64,000 bases of DNA from Treponema_C sp050937815. Its GTDB lineage: Bacteria > Spirochaetota > Spirochaetia > Treponematales > Treponemataceae. The notes below the pieces were generated by a model. That model was given only the letters and a program-made list of their open reading frames with translations, was not told the DNA's origin and did not search any database. Both the position numbers and the translations under genes were made by a program. Shown in pieces: positions 1-9,000 of this stretch (positions within the stretch are counted from its first letter, which is position 1; the number at the start of each line of letters is the position of its first letter). The stretch covers positions 124,001-188,000 of the forward strand of contig NZ_JACDIJ010000004.1 in assembly GCF_050937815.1 (NCBI RefSeq). Direction: 5' to 3'.

Positions 1-3000
1 GTACCGGAGTTTGCGGAGCATTATTCCAAGAATACACCAATCTTTTTTCCGAAGCATCGTACCATGCGACAACTGCAACACCGCCGCTTGTTACACTGAC
101 GGCTGCATATTCACCGCCTTTATAAGTAGAGTTTTTATCGGCAACAGTATGGAAACCCGGAGATGAGCCGTTGGGAAGAGAACTAAGTCCATTGTTACCT
201 GTAGTTGTTCCGCCATCCTTAATTCCTCCTGTAAAAATATTAGAACTATCAACAGTACCGTAACGGAATTTTACCGGATTATTGGGATGGTTTGAATCAA
301 AATACACCATATATACCTTAGCTGCGGCAGTGGTTCCGGTAACAACCATCTTAGGCCGCTTAACCCTGTTGATGTTATAAATATTCTGATTATAAACTTG
401 TTCAAGCCGTGATTTTCCTGTCCATGAATATTGATAAGCATGACTATAACTAGAATGCCCAACCGCTGCCGCTCTGGAATAGAATGAAAACTTTGATGAA
501 TAATTATCTACACGGTCGGTATTGGTTGCAAGGGCATAAATATTTCCGTTTCCGTCAAAGGTTACATCCGTATTGTGAAACTTATTAAAACTGGAATCGA
601 CTTTCTCTTCAGTTCCATAATTATTCACCATCATTTCCGGTATACCCTTGCCGTAGCTCATATACCACCTGCCGCCTTTGTCCATTTTCATTATGGGACT
701 GGTAATGTCTTTTGAAATCCCGAAATCTTCAAGCTTCCATACAGCAAGTTTAACATCATCGTTCAAGTATTTATTGGCAGTATTAGCTTGCACATTATAG
801 GGTGTCTTTGTCGGTTTTCCGTGCTCATCAAAGATAGGTTCGGCATTTATGTTGTTTATTGCCTTAACGCCGCCAACCTCAATATCCAAGACCCCGGATT
901 TTTCAGTGCTGCTTACCGTTACAGGATAATATTCACCGGTCAAAGCACCTACTGTAAGAGTTTCAGGCCCCATCTTAACCACAGGTGTTTGTGTCAAATT
1001 AAAACCGTACAGTTTAATAACTTCTTGCTTATCTACCACATAATTTGAGCCTTGTTTTTTGTAGGTAACATACACGGGATAAAAACCTTTGGCAGACCGG
1101 CCAAATTCTTTTCCCGCATTTTCCGAAACAAAGGTTTCAATTCGTGTAATATAGGGCACAACGTTTACCTTAATGGCAGGCTCATTCGTTGTATACTTAT
1201 ATAATACGGCAGTTGTAAATTCGGTCGGAACATAATCTTTAAGCTTAAGTTGATTTTCCGTTATCGATTCGACACGTGTCACATACAAAGCTTCGCCGTT
1301 TTTAAAGGAGATAAACTGTCCGGGTTTTGCATGTGCAAAATCGGTATGCTCCGCCTTGTCTTTACTCGGGCGGTTTACTCCGCTCACTTCCGCCGACGAG
1401 TCGGAAGCCGAATCAAGCGAATTATTGGTTCCGTCGTTCGCGCTCACCTTTATATCTTTTCCAAGCCCGACGCCGGTTTTTTCGCTGTCCCATTCGAGTT
1501 TCCATTTTACATAGTAGCCCAAATAATCATAGTCGGATTCTTCAACTTCAAATCGAATATTTGAGGTTGTATCCGAATACACGTTCCATGAATTATTCGT
1601 ATTTGTAATGCTCACGTTTGAGGCATTGGGCAGCGTTGCTTTAAGCGTCTTTAATTGAATATTGTCGTAGGCAAAGCCGCGGACTGTCACCTTTCCGGAA
1701 ACGGAAGAATGATTGTTATTAAAAGCGGCAATCGATCCGATTTCCACATGTCCGTTTTCTCTTTTGTTTTGATACAAAGAGTTTTCGTTTTCACCGTTCC
1801 ACCGGAAGGGCAAAATAACAACCGTCGGCCGTATTGTATCAATGGCTTCAAAAAGAGTACTTATTTTTACCTTCGCATTTGCGCTGTCCGTTCCGGCAGT
1901 AAGACCGTGGGCGGAATCCCACAGTTCAAGCATAAGCTCTTTTACGTTTCCGTCCGAATTGCCGATTGTGTTTAAATTCGCCGCGCTTAAGGTTATTTCA
2001 TGATTTGACGGCATGTTAACAAGGTTGTGCCCCGCCAAAGGATTGTTGTTATACACAAGTTTATACTTTATCTGTCCTTGGCCGCCCGTAAAATCGACCT
2101 TTATTTTCGAATTATTTTTATCTTTAAAAGCAAAACCCGTACTTTTATAATCCGCCGAAAAGTCAAGGTTTTTATCGATTACAATATTCGACATCGCATG
2201 GTTGGCGTTTGTATTGACAAAATCCACATCGCTTCCGCCGATTTTTGTTTTAAGCGTAATCGTTTGTACTTCAAACGGTTTATTTTTTACGATTACATCG
2301 ATTGCAGGTTTTGTACCGCCGTAAGCGGAGCCGACTTTGTAGGTATTACCGCTTCTGTCGGTTATCTTGTAGTGTAGTTTTCCTTTTCCGTCGGATAATG
2401 AACTTAAATTGATTGTTCCCTCCCACGTAACTTGACCTCCGAGCTGTTTGGCTATTTTATTGCCCGGATCGGTTTCGGTCATTGTAACTTCGTCGGAAAA
2501 AACACCGTTTACCTCTACCTTTGCTTTTACTTCTTTTACACCGGAACCATCGTCATTTGCAAGCCCTTTTACAATCCAGTTTCCGCTTTCATTGTATATA
2601 AGAGTCTTTTTTTTGTACAAAATATAGTTGTGGTTACCGGGCGAAGCGAGGACGGGACTAAAGTTTACCTGATCGCCGCTTACACCGGTTACATCTGTTG
2701 GCGTATTTCCTATCAAAAGTCCCAAATCATTAAAGAGGTTGTTGTCAGTACCAACATAAGCACGTACGGTATCTGCAAGTATGTTATCGGTAATGGAAGA
2801 AGCAGCGAAATTTCCGTTATCGATATACATATGTTCTCCGAAATCCCCTGCGGGGTCGGTCGTATCGAAACGGAAGTAAAAGTTTTGCTGCGAAATAAGA
2901 GCCGGACTTACCGTATTTTCGGTAATGGAAACGGTTATGCTGAACTCCCCTGCACTTTGAGCGGCGGCACTGAGTTCATCCAACTTAAGAGGAATTTGCA

Positions 3001-5947
3001 AATTGAAGTTTCCGCCCGAAGAAGGCACAATCCAGCCTTCAGCCTGCGCTTGAGTAAGATTGTAGTTTACACCGCCTTTTAACCCTGTTGAACTTATGGT
3101 AACGGCTTTTATACCCGCATCGTCGTGTAAAGAACCGATAAGTTTTTTACCCTGTCCTATCCACATATTGGGCGTATAGTCGCGCGCATCCGAACTGCCT
3201 GCAGGGTTTGAGCTTAAAACATCGTCAATTTTTATGGCATGCGGGCTTCCGATTGTAGGAGCTGATTTATCGACCGTTATCTTTCTTGCAGGCGATGTCC
3301 ATTCGCCCATTGTTCCGTTTTTATTTTTAGCACGAAGTCTAAAATATACATCCTGCTGGGTTTGTCCTGCAGCCGGATTGTCAAAAGATTTGTCGCCGTT
3401 TATTATAACTCTCCATTCGGCGCCATTATGCACTCCCCCCGCCCCGGCGGTTGTAATAACACGGCCGTTGCCGTTATTGTACCAGTCTGTTGAAGGAATA
3501 CCGCCCGTACCGCCGAAAGTACCGTCAGTAGCGTTGTTAAAGCTTCCGTTCCTTGAAAACTGTATATACACTTCGCCTACAGCTCCCGGTCCGCCTATAG
3601 CGGCGCTTGCCGTACCGAATATTTGAATGGTACCGCCCAAAACGGCATCGGCTTGCGGCGAAAGCACTCTTACTACAGGCTTTGTACCGTCGGGATTAAA
3701 GAGAATCTGTTTTGTATGTACCGTTTTGTTGCCTATCTCATCTTCGGTTAAAATGTACATAGGTATTTTTTTATACGGTCCTACGGATTCGCCGTATTCC
3801 GCCGGAATAACCGCATCCAAATTAACTGCGGCGCTCCACGAGCCCTTTGTCGAAGTAGTCATTGCCTGCCAACCTGTAGCAGTTACGTCGGGCGCAGGCG
3901 TTTTTTTACCCAAAATATATTTCGTCGACGAAGCTTTTACGCCGGCTTTTTCGTCGGTAATGCTTCCCGAAATCGTTAGACTTCCGGCTTGCGGAACGTC
4001 AGGTTCCGGATAAGTTATATCTACGGCAGGAGCCGTTTTATCCACAAAAAAGTCGGTACTGTCCGTATCGCTTTCGCCGGTGGGATTTTTAGCCAAAAAG
4101 TGAATTTTGTATTCACCGTTTTGGGGCGGAGCATCATTCAAAGAACTTATATCGATGGCCGCCTTATATTTGGGGTCATTCGGATCTGAGAGATTTACTT
4201 TTTCCAATATCTTTAAAGGATCGGGGGTTGCGGGAACCGCAGCACCTACATTATAATACACCTTACCGCCGGCATCCAAACCGGTAACATCGACAAATAC
4301 CTCGAAGTTTTTATTTTTAAAACCTTCAGGACGGATAGCGCGTATGCGCGGCCCGCTTCCCGTAGAGAGGAAGTTGATAATATACAAGCCGTCCGTTACC
4401 GTATTTGAGGTATCATAGGCTGCAAATTCTTCCAGACCCGTATCCTTTCCCTTAACTTTAAGAAGATATTTTCCTTCAACAAAGGGGTTCGGAAGTACAC
4501 ATTTTACGCGCAAAGTACCGCCTTCGACGACGGTAATCAAATTATCGGCCGTTAAATCGGTCTGCGTTAAATCGGCAAATTTTAAAAGAGAAGTTTCAAT
4601 AAGATTTGTTTCCGTTTTAAAACTGTCGGTTTCGGTTCCGGTTCCGTTCCATTTTAACAATACAATTTCTATATCGCTTCCGTGATACGTGGCCTCGGTA
4701 AGAGGATTGCCGTTTACTATCGGTTTGTTATCTTTGTTTCGTACAAGCTCTACGGCAAAAGACGTTTCCACCCCGTTTTTAAAAAGCACGGAAGAAGCGT
4801 GACCGAGATTGAGCGTAGCCTTGGGCAAAACTTTTACACCCGATACTTTAAAACCGGGCGACTTACTCGGATCCAATTTAAAGGTACTGCGCTTTTCGCC
4901 GGCCCCTGTCATGTTAATCATCTTGTCCTTAAGCGCAGTTAAAGCCGCCGTATCTGCCCGCAGTTCTTTTATTTTTTTATCGTGATCGTTTTTATCGGAA
5001 CCTTTTTTACCGGCAAAATAATCGCTGATTACTTCGGCGGTATAGCCTTTGGAAAGCACGTCGGTATCAATATCGTCGCGTAAATAATACCATGCGGCTT
5101 TATTCCCTTCGACAGAAGAAGATACCGTGTCGTAAGGACGCGCATTGTCGAACAAAAATAACTGTGCTTTAATAGCTTTGCCCGGATCGTCGGCTTGTAA
5201 ATCGTACAAAGGATTGCTCGGTGCTGTACTGTGAACCGCCACTTGAGCATTTATATTTTTACCGACAAACATATTTGACATATCAATCGGTGTGCCCAAA
5301 CCGGGGCCGGGCACAACGACATTCAGTTTTTCTACCGTGTTTTGCTCGCCGACTTGTCCGATAACGGTAAAAATCGCACCGTAACCGTCGCCGGTAGTCG
5401 GACTGTCATCTTTATCCGCAACGGTGGAAGGACGGCTTACTATAAAAACGGGAGGCGTATTGTCTATTTTATAGCTGCGGTTTATGTTTACTTTTTTATC
5501 GTTGCGGTCGGTAATTGTAACGATAGCCGTATATTCGCCGTCGGGAATGGGATATATTTTTACCAGCTCATGAGAAGCTTCGTTTCCCGTGGGACTGTTA
5601 TTAATAGTGACAGTCCACGATACGTTCAAAGCGCCCGGCTCGGAAAGCTGGGCGTCAAAGGGACCCTTTCGTTCGCGCGTTTCGATATTTTCAAACACAA
5701 CCGAAACGGCTTTTACGCCCTCATCGTCGCGGGCCGTACCTTTTAGGACAAAGTTTCCGCGTATAGGCGTTTCTCCCGAATCCGGATAGATTATTTCCCC
5801 CTTAGGCGGTAAAATATCGATTCCCGCGCCCAAAGCAATATGCTGCGGACATGCGGCATAAAAGATTAAACTTAAAATAAGTAATCCCGAAAAAAGTATA
5901 CTATTTTGTATGTTTGCTTTTTTACCTTGTGTTGTTTTGTTTTTCAT
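1..5947 (-). CDS. Giant Ig-like repeat surface/envelope protein (C-terminus beyond window)
   Basis: The minus frame from the ATG at 5947 stays open to base 1, giving at least 1982 residues with the C-terminus outside the window. A GGAGG site precedes the ATG. The N-terminus is a basic stretch, a hydrophobic segment and FYAAC, which may be a spirochaetal lipobox (weak, with Tyr at -3) or a plain signal peptide. Many tandem beta-sandwich repeats follow, with motifs such as DNTPPVFIVSRP, DKTAPAVDITYP and RSGNTYKVG, typical of bacterial Ig-like domains. A TIG/IPT-like segment (LYGFNLTQTPVVKMG) lies near 0.85-1.1 kb. The last part seen (about 0-0.8 kb) has propeller-like repeats (VTFDGNGNIYALATN, GGVAVVAWYDASEKRLVYSW). 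It lies 97 bp downstream of another giant Ig-like gene, probably in one operon. A structural, adhesive or scaffold role is inferred; no catalytic motif is visible. Confidence 0.85.
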   Translation of the reverse strand, partial: MKNKTTQGKKANIQNSILFSGLLILSLIFYAACPQHIALGAGIDILPPKGEIIYPDSGETPIRGNFVLKGTARDDEGVKAVSVVFENIETRERKGPFDAQLSEPGALNVSWTVTINNSPTGNEASHELVKIYPIPDGEYTAIVTITDRNDKKVNINRSYKIDNTPPVFIVSRPSTVADKDDSPTTGDGYGAIFTVIGQVGEQNTVEKLNVVVPGPGLGTPIDMSNMFVGKNINAQVAVHSTAPSNPLYDLQADDPGKAIKAQLFLFDNARPYDTVSSSVEGNKAAWYYLRDDIDTDVLSKGYTAEVISDYFAGKKGSDKNDHDKKIKELRADTAALTALKDKMINMTGAGEKRSTFKLDPSKSPGFKVSGVKVLPKATLNLGHASSVLFKNGVETSFAVELVRNKDNKPIVNGNPLTEATYHGSDIEIVLLKWNGTGTETDSFKTETNLIETSLLKFADLTQTDLTADNLITVVEGGTLRVKCVLPNPFVEGKYLLKVKGKDTGLEEFAAYDTSNTVTDGLYIINFLSTGSGPRIRAIRPEGFKNKNFEVFVDVTGLDAGGKVYYNVGAAVPATPDPLKILEKVNLSDPNDPKYKAAIDISSLNDAPPQNGEYKIHFLAKNPTGESDTDSTDFFVDKTAPAVDITYPEPDVPQAGSLTISGSITDEKAGVKASSTKYILGKKTPAPDVTATGWQAMTTSTKGSWSAAVNLDAVIPAEYGESVGPYKKIPMYILTEDEIGNKTVHTKQILFNPDGTKPVVRVLSPQADAVLGGTIQIFGTASAAIGGPGAVGEVYIQFSRNGSFNNATDGTFGGTGGIPSTDWYNNGNGRVITTAGAGGVHNGAEWRVIINGDKSFDNPAAGQTQQDVYFRLRAKNKNGTMGEWTSPARKITVDKSAPTIGSPHAIKIDDVLSSNPAGSSDARDYTPNMWIGQGKKLIGSLHDDAGIKAVTISSTGLKGGVNYNLTQAQAEGWIVPSSGGNFNLQIPLKLDELSAAAQSAGEFSITVSITENTVSPALISQQNFYFRFDTTDPAGDFGEHMYIDNGNFAASSITDNILADTVRAYVGTDNNLFNDLGLLIGNTPTDVTGVSGDQVNFSPVLASPGNHNYILYKKKTLIYNESGNWIVKGLANDDGSGVKEVKAKVEVNGVFSDEVTMTETDPGNKIAKQLGGQVTWEGTINLSSLSDGKGKLHYKITDRSGNTYKVGSAYGGTKPAIDVIVKNKPFEVQTITLKTKIGGSDVDFVNTNANHAMSNIVIDKNLDFSADYKSTGFAFKDKNNSKIKVDFTGGQGQIKYKLVYNNNPLAGHNLVNMPSNHEITLSAANLNTIGNSDGNVKELMLELWDSAHGLTAGTDSANAKVKISTLFEAIDTIRPTVVILPFRWNGENENSLYQNKRENGHVEIGSIAAFNNNHSSVSGKVTVRGFAYDNIQLKTLKATLPNASNVSITNTNNSWNVYSDTTSNIRFEVEESDYDYLGYYVKWKLEWDSEKTGVGLGKDIKVSANDGTNNSLDSASDSSAEVSGVNRPSKDKAEHTDFAHAKPGQFISFKNGEALYVTRVESITENQLKLKDYVPTEFTTAVLYKYTTNEPAIKVNVVPYITRIETFVSENAGKEFGRSAKGFYPVYVTYKKQGSNYVVDKQEVIKLYGFNLTQTPVVKMGPETLTVGALTGEYYPVTVSSTEKSGVLDIEVGGVKAINNINAEPIFDEHGKPTKTPYNVQANTANKYLNDDVKLAVWKLEDFGISKDITSPIMKMDKGGRWYMSYGKGIPEMMVNNYGTEEKVDSSFNKFHNTDVTFDGNGNIYALATNTDRVDNYSSKFSFYSRAAAVGHSSYSHAYQYSWTGKSRLEQVYNQNIYNINRVKRPKMVVTGTTAAAKVYMVYFDSNHPNNPVKFRYGTVDSSNIFTGGIKDGGTTTGNNGLSSLPNGSSPGFHTVADKNSTYKGGEYAAVSVTSGGVAVVAWYDASEKRLVYSWNNAPQTPV

Positions 5948-5985
5948 AAATGCCTCCAAAAGTTTTATCGTAAACTTTTATAAAC

Positions 5986-6028
5986 AAAAAGCGGGCTGTC
6001 TAAAAGTAATGCACGTTTAAGACACCCC
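5986..6028 (-). terminator. Intercistronic hairpin with T-run between the two giant genes
   Basis: Read on the minus strand, GGGGTGTCTTAAA and TTTTAGACAGCCC form an imperfect stem of about 13 bp, followed by GCTTTTTG. It lies just after the stop of the upstream Ig/barrel gene. It could attenuate transcription so that the downstream giant gene is made at a lower level. This is a moderate call because the stem has mismatches and the T-run is short. Confidence 0.45.
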
Positions 6029-6044
6029 TCTTTCCCGGACTTTT

Positions 6045-9000
6045 TCAAAATATGTCGAACCGAATACCGCCGCAAATATGCGGTACTACCGATTTTATAC
6101 TCGCCTCATTTACGTCGGTCGGTATAAACCACAGCTGCCCTTCGGTAAAAAACGAAAATGAGCTGAAGTATTTTCGCTTGGCAAGTTTTATCCTCGGAAA
6201 TTCCAATTGAACCAATGCCGAAGAAAGTACTTGCGGTTTTCCGCTTTGCGTATCGCTGAATAGCGAAAACTGAGCGCCCACCGCCGCATTCAAATACAGC
6301 CACTGCCAATCCGGCCCGAAATAGTAACCGAAGGGCTGTTCCAAAACGTTTGCAAGCAATTTTAAAGAACCGACGTGTCCGCCGTACCGGATTTTTTGCG
6401 GTTCCAGTTTTTGCGCTTTATAAAACGCATCGAACTGTTTTTGCGTAAACTGCCCGTAATGCAGCTGCAATTTGACGTTATCGTCGAAAAAGCTCAATCC
6501 CACACCGGCATTCCAAAGAGTTGCGCCCCAAAAACCGACTTCAAAATGCAAGCCTTGTATAAACTTGGGCACTCCGTAAGAAGCTTTGTCGCCGGGTCGC
6601 AACGCGACATCAAGGCTTTTAAGGCCGACATTATCGGAAGCCAATCCCGTAAATACCATTTCACCGTTATAGCGGCCGCCTTCGCCGGGCGACACAAGGG
6701 TAATATGCGGAAGGGTTTTATCCACCTTTATAATCGTTCTGCACACGGCTATTTCTTCGTTTTCCATAACCGCCCGCACCAGCAAAAAGTGATTTCCTTC
6801 GGTCAAATTTTCCGTTTCGATTCTATACTGCCAGCCGTCTTTTAAACGTACCGGCTCAAAGGTTTTTCCGTTATTAAAACTTATTTCAACCTTTTTAAGC
6901 TTTTTACCGGCAAAGATACGCTTTTCTTCGGCCGAAGCTTCTTTTGAAAGCGCCGCATCTTTTTCTTCTTGCGAAACCGAATATCCGGCCCGGCCCCGTA
7001 AATAAGGACGTTCTATCGCAAAATCTCCCATAGCAAGATTATCGATAGTTACCCAGGGACCGTAAGCATTGTAATCGATAGTATGAGCTACGGAAGTTAC
7101 CAGTTTATTGTCCGGTAAAATACCGCGTATATCTATTTTACGCACACCGTCGCCTATAAGATCCGGACTTCCTTTAAAGGCGACATAATGCGTTTGAGAT
7201 ACGCTGACCGTATCCACTTGCCTATCGTCTACAAATAACGATACTTGCGTAATTTTCGAAGAAGGATCGACACGGCCGTAAATGCTGACTTCCCCGTACA
7301 CTTTTTCGCCGTTAAGGGGATACAGCAATTCTATTTTATCTTTATCGGCTTTTCTGCGCACATCAAAGTTTACCGCAGCTTCGCTTACGTTACCGGCTTT
7401 GTCCACGCCGCCTATTTCCAAATTATAACGTCCTTCAGGTAATGAAGAAATGTTTATATCTTCGGAAACCAATAATTCCGTTTTTAAATCTATTTGCGCA
7501 AGAGCGGCAGGAACCGCAGTACCCGACAAACTCTTTATTTTTAAGGTTACGCCTTCAAGCGAAATATTGTCGCGGGTTTGTCCGGATATAAATAAATCGG
7601 TATCAAGGGCCGACCCCGGCAGCGGATATTCTATTTTCAAAACCGGCGGCGTATTATCCGTATTTATCAAAGCGGAAGACACCGATTCTCTGCCGTAATT
7701 ATCTACCGCCCGTATAAAAACAACATGGGTTCCGTCGCCGATAACCTGTGTATTGAGAGCATATTTCCAATTTTCGGTTCCTTCGGCAAGCGAAAAAACG
7801 TTTCCGTTATTTACGGATATATATACTTCTTTTATGCCGTTTGCGTCCGAAGCCGTACCGCTTATTTCTACACGGCCGTTTACCGTTTCGCTGATATCCG
7901 GCGACACCATATGAGCTGAAGGAGGTTCAAGGGAAACGCGAATTTTGCGTACAACCGGCGTACTCTTTACCCCGTAAATGTCTTCACCGTAAACCGTAAT
8001 CGTATGCTCGTTGTCGGTTAAAGACGACAAGGGAACGGGAACGGAAAAACTGTGCGCAACATCAAAACTTTGATAGGGATTATCGTCTATTTTATAGTAA
8101 ATACGCGCAGCCGCATCGTCGTCATATATCATACCCGAAATCGTAAACGCCTTATATATAATTTGATTTTCAAAGGGTAAATGCAGTTCTACAACCGGAG
8201 CGTCCGCACTGTTGTCTATCTCAAAATCGTATTGATTGATAATTTTTACGTTGCCCGCCGGATCCGTAAATCTAAACTGCATGTTTTTATTTATAGGTTC
8301 GTCTGCGGTTCCTATAACTATGTTGGGTAATGAGGTGTAAGCAAATTCCTTCCACACGGATTTTTCATCCGCAGCCTTATATTCGGCCTTTACGTTTCGG
8401 AATTTTTCACGCACTTTAAAAGATGCGGTAATCGAACCGTTTACCGTATCGCCGCCTGCCGGAGTTATCATATACACATCGGGGGCTTGGGTATCTTTTA
8501 TAAACACCCGGCGTTCGGCCGTTTTTTTGCCGATTTTATCCGAGGCAGTGACAGTAAAAAGAAGTACACCGTCAGGCAATTGAGCGATATCAATCGTTTT
8601 TTCAAAAACGGCACTCAAAGTACCGGTTAACACTTCATCGGAAGCGGTCGTCGTTATACCGTATTCAATCGATATCAGATCCGTATCCGAAGTAACGCTG
8701 CCGGAAACCGTGAAACTGTCTTTTACAAAAATCGGAACGCCGCTTTGATTAAGCGCAATTTTCGGCGCCGCCGGAGCCGAAAAAATGTCGACCGGCTCGC
8801 TTATAGATTCGTTACCTTCGCTGTCGGTTATTTTTACGCGGACAGACTTATACAAACCGCTTTTTTCCGCGCGAATTTTTACCGCATTACCTTCTGTTTC
8901 GTATAAAAGACCGGGAGCATCCGGTAATTCTATGGTTTCAATAACCGCTCCGGAAGACGAATAGTAAAGGCCGATTAAAGGATTTTCGCTGTCTATAAAA

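Noticed and set aside
1..5947. The many plus-strand frames across the first 6 kb
   Set aside because: All are antisense to one continuous open minus-strand frame with Ig-like repeats and a good ribosome site.
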